Source of the DNA: Chloroflexota bacterium
GTDB taxonomy: Bacteria; Chloroflexota; UBA5177; JANWHV01
Direction: 5' to 3'
Length of the DNA: 7,694 nt
Assembly: GCA_025450375.1 (NCBI GenBank)
Contig: JANWHO010000283.1
Coordinates: forward strand, 1 to 7,694
The notes under the pieces are model-generated. The model was not told where the DNA came from and did not search any database. It was given only the letters and a program-made list of their open reading frames with translations. Of this stretch, positions 1-7,100 are shown in pieces. Position numbers and translations under genes: made by a program. Numbering within the stretch: the stretch's first letter is position 1; the number at the start of each line of letters is the position of its first letter.

Positions 1-230
1 ACTTCCTGATCCACGAGATCTTCGACGACTTCAACGACGACTGGAGCGCCAACATCCTCACCCATCCAGTGAAGGTGGAGGATGGCCACATCACCCTCTC
101 GGGTGACCGGCCCGGCTGGGGCGCCGACCTGAACTACGAGGAGATCGCCCGCCATCCCTACAATCCCGACAACTTCCTCCCCCTCTTCCGCCAGGGATGG
201 GAGCGACGGCGCCCAGTCTCGGAGTTGTAA
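1..230 (+). CDS. Enolase-superfamily sugar-acid dehydratase, C-terminal end (partial)
   Basis: Only the last 75 codons are present; the first complete codon is at position 3 and the stop is TAA at 228-230. The visible residues include HEIFDDF, the stretch [10 protein letters not shown], then [17 protein letters not shown] and a Pro/Arg-rich tail. The order 'V-x-D-G-x-I-x-L ... P-G-x-G-x-x-L-x' is typical of the C-terminal closure of the barrel and capping region in mandelate racemase/muconate lactonizing enzyme family proteins. These are Mg-dependent, and many dehydrate aldonic or aldaric acids to 2-keto-3-deoxy acids. The catalytic Lys and metal-ligand region lies outside the window, so substrate cannot be assigned. 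The kinase just downstream acts on 2-keto-3-deoxy acids, which supports a galactonate- or gluconate-type dehydratase role by inference. Family call fairly sure, substrate unknown. Confidence 0.8.
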   Translation, partial: FLIHEIFDDFNDDWSANILTHPVKVEDGHITLSGDRPGWGADLNYEEIARHPYNPDNFLPLFRQGWERRRPVSEL

Positions 231-244
231 GATCATCGACCTCC

Positions 245-250
245 GAGGTG
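245..250 (+). promoter_or_regulatory. Ribosome binding site of the kinase (decides its start)
   Basis: GAGGTG at 245-250 matches the anti-Shine-Dalgarno sequence well. It lies 5 bases before an in-frame ATA (256-258), 17 before CTG (268) and 26 before GTG (277). The spacing favours initiation at the ATA, or possibly CTG, rather than at the GTG that an automatic caller would choose. It is the only purine-rich site between the dehydratase stop and the kinase. Confidence 0.55.
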
Positions 251-276
251 AAAACATAAACCAGCCACTGTTTGAC

Positions 277-1221
277 GTGACCACGATCGGCGAGGTGATG
301 CTCCGCCTGAGCGTCCCCGCCGGTATCCGTCTGGACCAAGCCGCGCGCCTGGATCTCACCCCTGGCGGGGCCGAGACCAACGTGACCGGTGCCCTGGCCT
401 GCTTGGGGCGGCGCTGCGCCTGGGTGAGCAGCCTGCCCGCCAACGCCCTGGGGCGGCTGGCCGCCAATCGCCTCCGTGCCGTCGGCATCGATCTGGCGGG
501 CGTGGTCTGGCGCGAACACGGGCGGATGGGCTCCTATTACCTGGAGTTCGCCACCCCGCCCCGGCCCATCCAGGCTATCTACGACCGGGCCGGCTCCTGC
601 GCCGCCCACCTGGCGCCCGACGAGGTGGATTGGCCATACCTCCTGAATACCCGCCTCCTGCACCTTTCCGGGATCACCCCCGCCCTCTCGCCCAGTTGCC
701 GCGCCGTGACCGCCGAGGCGGTGGCCCGCGCGCGGGCGGCGGGGGTGATGGTTAGCTTCGACATCAACTACCGCCAATTGCTCTGGACTCCCGAGGAGGC
801 CGCCGCGACGCTGCTCCCCATGATCCAGGGCGTCGATCTGCTGCTTTGCAGCCGGCGCGACGCCGCGCGTGTTCTGGGCCTCACTGGCACGCCGGAGGAG
901 GCGCTGGCCGGGCTGGCCGCGCTCAGCCAGGCGCGACACATCGTGCTGACCCTGGGTGCGGAGGGAATGCTGGCCTGGGACGGAATCCAGATCCTCCGTC
1001 AGCCCGCCATGGCGGTGGGGATCGTGGACCGCCTGGGGGCGGGCGACGCCCTGGCCGCCGGGATCATTCACGGCCTGCTGGATGGCGATCTAGCCCTGGG
1101 TCTGCGCTACGGCGCCGTGCTGGCGGCGTTGGCGCTCAGCCAGCACGGGGACATGGTGAGCACCACGCGGGAAGAGGTAGCGGCGCTGCTGGCGGGCGGC
1201 TCCGAAGGATTGTTGCGGTAG
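277..1221 (+). CDS. kdgK: 2-keto-3-deoxygluconate kinase (PfkB/ribokinase family)
   Basis: Predicted cytoplasmic kinase that transfers phosphate from ATP to 2-keto-3-deoxygluconate or a close analogue, giving KDPG for aldol cleavage in an Entner-Doudoroff-type route. From the GTG at 277 it has 314 residues, the usual family length. The first PfkB signature is at about 30-41 (GGAETN then ALACLG). FDINYR followed by LLW at 161-170 is typical of KDG kinases. LTLGAEG at 224-230 leads into the ATP-binding half, and DRLGAGD at 251-257 carries the anion-hole glycines and the catalytic Asp257. The end, [11 protein letters not shown], also resembles KDG kinases. The open frame continues upstream without a stop, giving NQPLFDV just before residue 1. 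The first beta strand of this fold normally begins at that FDV, so the true start is probably ATA 256 or CTG 268, with GAGGTG 245-250 as its ribosome binding site. It follows the dehydratase gene closely on the same strand, as in a sugar-acid operon. Fructokinase or another ribokinase-type specificity is possible but less likely. Confidence 0.88.
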   Translation: MTTIGEVMLRLSVPAGIRLDQAARLDLTPGGAETNVTGALACLGRRCAWVSSLPANALGRLAANRLRAVGIDLAGVVWREHGRMGSYYLEFATPPRPIQAIYDRAGSCAAHLAPDEVDWPYLLNTRLLHLSGITPALSPSCRAVTAEAVARARAAGVMVSFDINYRQLLWTPEEAAATLLPMIQGVDLLLCSRRDAARVLGLTGTPEEALAGLAALSQARHIVLTLGAEGMLAWDGIQILRQPAMAVGIVDRLGAGDALAAGIIHGLLDGDLALGLRYGAVLAALALSQHGDMVSTTREEVAALLAGGSEGLLR

Positions 1222-1308
1222 TGGGAGAGAGGAATTCAGCGATATCTCTTACTCAACCAGCAGGAAAACTCCGAGTATCTCACGAGAACGACCCGAGGAG
1301 GAGAGACC

Positions 1309-1431
1309 ATGGAAACCCTGGAACTGACCTGGAGTCAGCAGAAACTGCAAGAGGGCATCGCCGAGGGCGAATTGCGCGCGCGCCGTGACGTGCTGCTTGA
1401 CCTAAACCCATGGTTTCCTCTTGGAGGATGA
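1309..1431 (+). CDS. Short 40-residue reading frame, probable truncated gene remnant
   Basis: ATG at 1309 is preceded by AGGAGG at 1296-1301 with a 7-base spacer, among the best ribosome binding sites in the window. The peptide begins METLELTWSQQKLQEG, continues with a charged helical stretch (IAEGELRARRDVLLDL), and then changes abruptly to NPWFPLGG before TGA at 1429-1431. The charged part resembles tails of Rpn/PD-(D/E)XK-type or similar uncharacterised bacterial proteins that carry repeated 'EGxxEGExRxRR' helices; that is a resemblance from memory, not a match. The last eight codons lie in, or run into, the hairpin at 1422-1460, so I think the original gene was cut there. It could instead be a real small protein. 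It lies 87 bases after the kinase on the same strand. No function assigned. Confidence 0.4.
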   Translation: METLELTWSQQKLQEGIAEGELRARRDVLLDLNPWFPLGG

Positions 1432-1460
1432 AGAACCCGGCACGGGTTCTTCATCCTCCA
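1422..1460. terminator. 18-bp perfect hairpin between convergent genes (bidirectional terminator candidate)
   Basis: The left arm at 1422-1439 (TGGAGGATGAAGAACCCG) is the exact reverse complement of 1443-1460, with a GCA loop at 1440-1442; a T-G pair could extend the stem by one. It sits exactly between the plus-strand block and the minus-strand glycosidase. Both TGA stop codons (1429-1431 plus, 1451-1453 minus) are inside the arms. No T-run follows on either strand, so it is not a classical intrinsic terminator. Function as a bidirectional terminator or 3'-end stabiliser is inferred from position. Confidence 0.65.
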
Positions 1461-2635
1461 GTCTTAGCCAATTCACGCGCGAAACGCGAGAACACGGCGT
1501 TGCTCCACCCGAACCCCGGAACCGATCCATAGAGGCCGCCTTCCGGGCTCGTAGTCGCGCCGGTGACGTTGTACTTCTCCCACATCAGGCCGGTGGCGGC
1601 AAACACCGCGGCGCAGTTGTCGCACCAAGCGCGGCGGATCCCGGTTGCCTCGGCGTCGAAGCCGTAGCGATCCAGGCCCTCGACCACGATCCATTGCAAC
1701 GGGGCCCAGCCGTTGGGGTAGGCCCACTGCCGCCCCGCTCGCTCCTCCAGGGTGGTCACCAGACCGCCGGGGAGCGCGAACCGCGGCAGCCACTCCTGTA
1801 CCATCCGTGTCGCCTGATCCGGGGTGGCCAAGCCCGCCCACAGGGGGTAGAAGCCGGCCAGCGAGGGATGCGGGGTGCGCCGTTCATGCACGAAATCGTA
1901 GTCCAGGAAGAAGCCCGTGTCCTCGTCCCACATCAGGGCCTGCATGGTGGCGGCCCGCGCCTCGGCCCGGGTCTTCCACGACGCCGCCTCGCGCGGCTTG
2001 CCCAGAACCTCGGCGGCGCGGGCAAAGTCCATCTCGCGGGCATAGAGGATGGCATTCAGATCGACCGGCAGGTGCTCCAGCCAACGATCGTCGCAGCGGG
2101 TGGAATGGTCCCAGCCACTCTCGGCGGCGGCCAGGGTATCCAGATAGTTAATATCGAAGTACCGTGAGAGTCCCTGATGCACGCACCGGTGGTGTGGCTG
2201 CGCCGTCCCCAGCCAGACGGTCTCGTGCTCCCGCTGGGCCAGGCGCATCAATCGGGCCAGGAAAGATCGGGCCGCCACCGGATCGCGGGACTGAAGCACC
2301 TCGTAGGCCAGCCAGATCAGGGAAGTGAGAAAGGGCGGTTGGCTCCGAGAAAGAAAGTAAAGCCGGCTGCCATTCGGGATCACTCCGAAGCGGCGATAAA
2401 GTGATCCCAGATTCTCCGCCAGGCCGGGGATCAGATCCTCGTGCGGGGTGCCTACGAGCCCGAGGGCCATGAAGTAGCTGTCCCAGTAATACATCTCGCT
2501 GAACATGGCACCGTCACTGGGCACCAGATAGGGCCGGGGCAGGGCTATGAGCGTCCCCTGTTGGCGCGGGGTGCGGCGCACGATCCGCGGCCAATAGCTG
2601 TCGATATAGGCGAGAACGGGGCCATACTCCTCCAT
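1451..2635 (-). CDS. Trehalase-like glycoside hydrolase (GH37, clan GH-G)
   Basis: Predicted inverting alpha-glycosidase with an (alpha/alpha)6 toroid fold; no signal peptide is visible, so probably cytoplasmic. It has 394 residues against about 550 for E. coli TreA, so it is essentially a catalytic core. Visible motifs in order: FSEMYYWDSYFMALGL (45-60, trehalase signature 1 region), PNGSR then FLSRSQPP (87-101), AESGWDHSTR (171-180, Asp176 as likely acid), VDLN (191-194), QWAYPNGWAPLQW (303-315, signature 2), EKYNV (353-357, Glu353 as likely base) and GFGWSNAV at 375-382. The motif order and spacing match trehalases. However, the usual Arg before Phe in signature 1 is Met44, the Arg/Glu-containing loop before ESGWD is missing, and signature 2 reads QWA instead of QWD. 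It may therefore hydrolyse a different alpha-glucoside, such as glucosylglycerate, instead of trehalose. The start is supported by AGGAGGT at 2641-2647, 5 bases upstream. It lies 57 bases downstream of the P450, probably co-transcribed. Confidence 0.85.
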   Translation of the reverse strand: MEEYGPVLAYIDSYWPRIVRRTPRQQGTLIALPRPYLVPSDGAMFSEMYYWDSYFMALGLVGTPHEDLIPGLAENLGSLYRRFGVIPNGSRLYFLSRSQPPFLTSLIWLAYEVLQSRDPVAARSFLARLMRLAQREHETVWLGTAQPHHRCVHQGLSRYFDINYLDTLAAAESGWDHSTRCDDRWLEHLPVDLNAILYAREMDFARAAEVLGKPREAASWKTRAEARAATMQALMWDEDTGFFLDYDFVHERRTPHPSLAGFYPLWAGLATPDQATRMVQEWLPRFALPGGLVTTLEERAGRQWAYPNGWAPLQWIVVEGLDRYGFDAEATGIRRAWCDNCAAVFAATGLMWEKYNVTGATTSPEGGLYGSVPGFGWSNAVFSRFARELAKTGG

Positions 2636-2640
2636 CGCGC

Positions 2641-2647
2641 ACCTCCT
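2641..2647 (-). promoter_or_regulatory. Ribosome binding site of the glycosidase
   Basis: On the minus strand this reads AGGAGGT, followed by a 5-base spacer and the ATG at 2633-2635. It is a near-perfect Shine-Dalgarno and confirms the short N terminus of the glycosidase: the protein really begins just before the catalytic core, without a missing leader. Confidence 0.75.
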
Positions 2648-2692
2648 CTCTCAAGGTAGTGGGTTAGGGGTATTGGTGGAAATCGTGGGTAA

Positions 2693-3952
2693 TCAAGCGT
2701 GGGCGCGCCGGCGACTCGGACTGAACCGCACCGGCAGCGCCTTGAGGCCGCGCATCAGGGCGTTGGGCCGCCACTCGACCTCCTGGTCGATCAGGCGGAG
2801 GTCGGGCGCCAATCGCGCCAGGGTGCCCAGCGCGATTTGCCCTTCCATCCGGGCGAGCACGCCCCCCAGACAGAAGTGCGCCCCGTGGGCGAAGGCCAGG
2901 TGCTTGTTATCCCGCCGCGTGATGTCCAGGCGATCCGGCTCGGGGAATCGCTCCGGGTCGCGATTCGCCGCCCCATAGAAAAGGAGGAGGGTCTGGCCAG
3001 GCTGGATTACCGTCCCGCCCAGGGTCATCGCCTCGGTGGCGATCCGTGGCGTCCCCTGCACCGGACTGTCGTACCGGAGCAACTCCTCCACGGCGGAACC
3101 GATCAGCGCCGGATCGTGGCGCAAGAGGGCAAGCTGATCCGGATGGCGGAGCAGGGCCAGCAGGCCGTTGCCGATCAGGTTGGTGGTGGTTTCGTGGCCG
3201 GCAAACAGGAGCAACATGCAAAGGCCAAGGAGCTCCTCCTCGCTCAACTGATCGCCCTCGTCCGTGGCTCGCACCAGCGCCGTGAGGAGATCATCGCCGG
3301 GCGCGATCCGCCGCCGGGCAACCAGATCGCGGAGATAGACGCGGAACTCGGTCATGGCTCGGTGCATTTCGGCGACATTGCGGAAGTTAGCGCCAAAGAA
3401 GAGGGCCATCTCGTTCGACCAGCCCTTGATTAACTCGCGATCCTCGACCGGGACGCCCAGCAGCTCGGCGATCACGATCACCGGCAGCGGGTAGGCCAGA
3501 TCCGCGATCACGTCCATCGTGCCGGCCTCGGCCACCGCGTCCAGCAGTTCATCCACCAGGCGCTGAATCCTCTGACGCATCTCCTCTACCCGGCGCGCGG
3601 TGAAGGCGCGGTTGGCCAGGGCCCGCCGCCGTGTGTGGTCGGGCGCGTCGCTAAAGAGCATCCACAGGCCGGTGAGTTCGAAGATCTCCCGCAACTGGGT
3701 GGCCGCGGGCTCGGCGAGGGCGGCGAGCGCGGCGCCGCGACGAGTGCCCATATTGCCGTTGGAGGAAAAGCGGGGATCGCGCAAGACGGCGGCGACATCG
3801 CTGTAGCGAGTGAGCACGTATTGGGGGCCGATCGGATAGACCGGATTCTCGCTCCGCAGACGGTGATAGAGCGAGTAGGGATCGGCCAGCAGATCGGCCC
3901 GACCGGCGAACAGCGCTTGAAACTCAGCTTGTGGGTTGGCGGTGATCATCAT
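2693..3952 (-). CDS. Cytochrome P450 (soluble bacterial type)
   Basis: Haem-thiolate monooxygenase of 419 residues, the usual length for soluble bacterial P450s, with no membrane anchor. Motifs in order: the C-helix region DAPDHTRRRALANRAFT at 103-118; the I-helix oxygen-activation motif AGHETT at 251-256; the K-helix ExxR as Glu290-Leu-Leu-Arg293; NRDPERFPEPDRLDITR at 330-346; and the haem loop FAHGAHFCLGG at 354-364 with Cys361 as the iron ligand. All key residues are intact. It resembles the CYP107-like group common in actinobacteria and Chloroflexota; the substrate cannot be told. No ferredoxin or reductase gene is next to it, so electrons must come from elsewhere. Two adjacent ATG codons (3950-3952 and 3947-3949) could start it; AGAGGA at 3959-3964 is 6 bases before the first and 9 before the second. 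It is the first gene of a probable two-gene unit with the glycosidase. Confidence 0.95.
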   Translation of the reverse strand: MMITANPQAEFQALFAGRADLLADPYSLYHRLRSENPVYPIGPQYVLTRYSDVAAVLRDPRFSSNGNMGTRRGAALAALAEPAATQLREIFELTGLWMLFSDAPDHTRRRALANRAFTARRVEEMRQRIQRLVDELLDAVAEAGTMDVIADLAYPLPVIVIAELLGVPVEDRELIKGWSNEMALFFGANFRNVAEMHRAMTEFRVYLRDLVARRRIAPGDDLLTALVRATDEGDQLSEEELLGLCMLLLFAGHETTTNLIGNGLLALLRHPDQLALLRHDPALIGSAVEELLRYDSPVQGTPRIATEAMTLGGTVIQPGQTLLLFYGAANRDPERFPEPDRLDITRRDNKHLAFAHGAHFCLGGVLARMEGQIALGTLARLAPDLRLIDQEVEWRPNALMRGLKALPVRFSPSRRRAHA

Positions 3953-3978
3953 GAGCTGTCCTCTTTCTCCTGGCTATG

Positions 3979-3998
3979 CCTCTCAACACCTCTCAGTA
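3979..3998. repeat. Tandem 10-base repeat in the P450 leader
   Basis: CCTCTCAACA at 3979-3988 is followed directly by CCTCTCAGTA at 3989-3998, 8 of 10 bases identical. It sits about 30-45 bases before the P450 start, so in the leader if the proposed promoter is right. It may be chance sequence or half-sites for a regulator. Confidence 0.35.
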
Positions 3999-4026
3999 TG
4001 AGCGGCGACCTGGATCTCCGCGAGAG

Positions 4027-4059
4027 ACAACACCCTCACAATACCCCTACAATGGGGGC
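4027..4059. repeat. Three 11-base tandem repeats upstream of the P450 (possible operator)
   Basis: Three units begin with ACAA at an exact 11-base period: ACAACACCCTC (4027-4037), ACAATACCCCT (4038-4048) and ACAATGGGGGC (4049-4059). The first two are close copies; the third keeps only the ACAAT core. A period of about one helical turn puts the cores on one face of the DNA, as expected for a regulator binding in tandem. They lie 75-107 bases upstream of the P450 start, just downstream of the candidate promoter. No regulator gene is present in the window. Confidence 0.4.
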
Positions 4060-4060
4060 A

Positions 4061-4088
4061 AGAGTACAGCGGCCAAGGCGGATTTCAA
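4061..4088 (-). promoter_or_regulatory. Candidate sigma70-type promoter for the P450-glycosidase pair
   Basis: On the minus strand, TTGAAA (4083-4088) is a good -35 element. After a 16-base spacer comes TACTCT (4061-4066), which fits the relaxed TANNNT form of -10. Transcription would begin near 4055 and produce a leader of about 100 bases carrying both small repeats. The hairpin that ends the upstream gene is at 4119-4162, so a fresh promoter is needed between it and 3952. The -10 is weak and the assignment is tentative. Confidence 0.35.
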
Positions 4089-4118
4089 GGTGGCCCTCGA
4101 CCGCGAATGTGGGGGCGT

Positions 4119-4162
4119 ACCCGAGCCATGCTCCACATCCTGATGTGGAGCCTGGCTCGGGT
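4119..4162 (-). terminator. 21-bp hairpin after the macroglobulin gene
   Basis: ACCCGAGCCATGCTCCACATC at 4119-4139 minus its one mismatch is the reverse complement of 4142-4162: 20 of 21 positions pair, with T4129 facing C4152, and the apex is CT at 4140-4141 (a 4-base loop once the last pair opens). It begins 22 bases downstream of the macroglobulin stop. As with the other hairpin in the window, no T-run follows. Its position makes it the likely end of that transcript. Confidence 0.65.
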
Positions 4163-4184
4163 TCGGCACGATGCGCGGGCGGGC

Positions 4185-7100
4185 TCAGCGGACGGTGAAG
4201 AAGCTCCCGGCCCCGTGCCCGAAGACCTCGGGGAAGTACGACTGCTGGATGTGGGTCGGCAGGGTGTGGAACGTCCCCTTGACAGTGCAGTGCATCAGAT
4301 AGGTGTACTGATAGGTGCCCGCCGGGAGATAGCTCAGGAACAGCACGGTCCGGTTGTCCCGCAGGTCCGTGTGAGTCACGTACCAGGTGAGGTCGCTGGT
4401 CCCCGGTGGGATGGTAGACCGGCTCTGGATCTGGGCCAACTGGCTGGTGGTTTTCAAGCTGGTATCCACCGATTCGCAGCCGGCCGGTAACGGATCCTCC
4501 AGGGAGACATAGAAGAGATCCTGCGGTGCCTTAACCGTGAGCCGGACCCGGATCGTGCTGCCCAGGGCGGCACTGTTCCCGCCGGTGGTCCGGTAGCTCC
4601 GGGTCACCCCTACCCCCGCCGAGACGGGGGTGATGTGGTTGACCGGACGGTAGTACTGAAGGCGTATGACGTAATGCAGTTGCCCATGGCCCGGGAGATT
4701 GTCGCGGCCAACGCTGATCCGCTGGGTGCTCCCCGCCGGGGCCGCTGTCCCGATGGGCCGGCTCAAAGTGCGGTTCTGGGTGAGGTTGGCCGCGTTGACC
4801 ATGCCGCTCCCCCAGAGGCTGCCGTTGAGATGCACGGTGTAGTGGTAGTTGCCGTTCAACTCGCCGCTGTGGATGATGTAGTCCACCAGGCCGACCAGGC
4901 TCCGCGAGGTGGCCTCGGTGCTTTCCCAGGCATTGGCGGTCCGGGCAGCCATGATCCAGCGCACGGTGTTCGGGATCAGCGGGTTATGCGGGTCGATGGT
5001 CAGAAGGGCGTCCAGCACGTTGGCTGTGGTGATGATATCGGAGTCCAGGGCGCCCCAATCGTAGCTCCCTTCTTCCCAATGCGCCGAGGCGCCGCTGACC
5101 TTGGCGGCGCTGATCAGATCGGCCAGCAGGGTATGGGCATCGGCGTTCGCGGCGCTGGTATGCACGGCGCTCAGGGCCACCGCCAGATCGGCCTGGGCGA
5201 AGCGGTCCAGCAGATAGCGGGCGGTGAACAACTGGCCGGCCAGCCCGGCCACGTCCGCGCCCCGGCCATAGCGGGTAATCGCGTAGACGATCTCCGCTTG
5301 CAGATTGGCGTCGTAGTTGGCGCCCGCGTTGAGGGCCGCCGGGCTTTGCATCTGGCTCTCCAGGTAGGTCACCGCGTTGCTCAGCACCGTGGCGTCCACC
5401 AGATAGCCCTGGTCGCGGACCACGGTGAGGGCGCGCACGATGTAGGCGGTGATGTAGGGGTCGCTGAGCGGGTCGTCGATCCACCAGCCGAAACCGCCAT
5501 CCCCGTGCTGCATTTGGTAGAGCAATTGCACCTGCTTGGCGATCTGGGCCGCGAGGCCCGCCCGCTCCCTGGCGGAGAGCACGGAGGCGCGGGCCGGGAG
5601 CCGGCCCAGCTCGGCGTAGCCCTGGGCCCGTGCCGCCAGATCGATGCTGGAGTCGTAGGGGTAGTTGGCGAGGAAGTCGGCCCCCACCCGCAGCCCGGCG
5701 GCCAGGGTTGGCTCCAGGGTGACGATGAGCGCGCCCTCGTTGGGCTCGATCCCGGTCGGGATCCGTACCGCTTCCTGGGTGTTGGCGCCGGCGTCGCCTG
5801 CGGTCGCCACCGTTTCGGGGGTGCTGTTCTCCTGGACCGGCAGGGCCATCTGCACCGCGTCGTTGATGGCCTGATCCGCGGTGTCGATCGCCCGTACCTG
5901 CACGGTGGCCGTGCCCAGGGCGGTGAGGCTGATCGGCCAGATGACATCCTGCTCGGCCCCGGCCGCCAGATGGATCGTCCGCGCGCCGGCGGGAGCGAGA
6001 GCGGCCGTGGGCAAGCCATCGGCCAGCAAGAGCTGAAGGGAGATCGTCATGGGGTGGCCGGTGTTATTGTTCACCGTGGCTCCCACCAGGGCCCTGTCGC
6101 CAAGGGTGAAGAAGCGGGGAAGGAGTGGACGAAGCACCAGATCCTTGGTGGCGACCAGGTTGCTGACGGCGACCCCGACCAGGGTACCGGTGCTGATCCC
6201 CTGGCCAAGAATATGCCAGGTGGTCAGATTATCAGGCAGCGGCACCTTCACCACCGCGTTCCCCTGAGGATCGGTGATGACCGCTGGGTTCCAGTAGGCG
6301 GTATCGGCGAAGTTTTGCCGCACGCTGATCGTGGGCCCGCCCGCCTTGCTCGCCGCCGCGTGGTCGGAGGAGCGCCCGGGCGGAGCGGTGGCTTGCGGTA
6401 CTGCCCCGCCGCTGGCCACGGAGCGGAATGCCAGGGGCCGTCGCGATGGGAGTGGCTGCTTGGTGATTACCTGCTCGGGGCTGATGTTGAGGGTGTCCGA
6501 GGTGAAGACCCCCAATTCGCGGAGGCCGTAGAAGGTGCCGAGGAGATCGGCGCCGCTCCCGCTGTCTCCGGCCAGGGCCAGCGCCGCCTGATCCACCACC
6601 CCGAGCGAGAAGCTGCCCTGTACCGGTTTCCCCAGCTCATCGACCGCGTGAATATGCAACGGGACCGACTGGCCAGGGGCCACCCGCGATCTGGGGGCGG
6701 CCACGCTCAGGCGGATCGCCCGTTCCTTGGGGTCCACATGGATGCGCGCGTAGCCCATCCTCCAGACCGGAGGGGCTCCGCTCGCGTTCGCCCCCTGCTC
6801 CACCACCACGCTGACGTAGGTGTCGGGCAGGTACGACGCGGGAATAGGCAGGGTAAGGGTAGCTCCGGTCCCCACGAGCCGCCGGACCTGGTAGCTCAGC
6901 ACATGGCCGCGTTCGATGGAGATCAGAGCCAGCATGTTCGGATCCGGAGCGGTGACCAGGACGTGGGCCACCTCGCCGGTGTGATAGGTCTTCTTGTCGG
7001 TAACCAGGCGGATATGCCCTTGCGGCTGGAAGCCCCAATCGACAGGCTTCTCGCCCCCGGCATAGAGTTCGAGCGAGCTTTCCACATGGTTGCCGAAGCG

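Noticed and set aside
91..1071. A minus-strand open frame of 326 codons over the dehydratase end and kinase
   Set aside because: The plus strand encodes a recognisable kinase with all motifs. The antisense product is low-complexity and rich in Gly, Arg, His and Gln, as expected from GC-rich antisense reading.
1222..1308. Possible regulatory hairpin in the gap before the short frame (AGAGA ... TCTCT)
   Set aside because: It is only five paired bases with a loop of about 14; not distinguishable from chance.
846..1388. A plus-strand frame of 180 codons overlapping the kinase end
   Set aside because: It is an out-of-frame reading of the kinase, rich in Arg, Gly and Ala, with no motif and no ribosome binding site.
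1421..2167. Plus-strand frames (248 and 168 codons) opposite the glycosidase
   Set aside because: They mirror the GH37 gene; the products are low-complexity and the real gene has catalytic motifs and a good ribosome binding site.
2699..3433. Plus-strand frame of 244 codons opposite the P450
   Set aside because: It is antisense to the intact haem-binding and I-helix motifs of the P450; no independent support.
3635..4198. Plus-strand frame of 187 codons across the P450 5' end and the intergenic gap
   Set aside because: The first half is antisense to the P450 and the second half reads through repeats and a hairpin. There is no ribosome binding site or recognisable domain.
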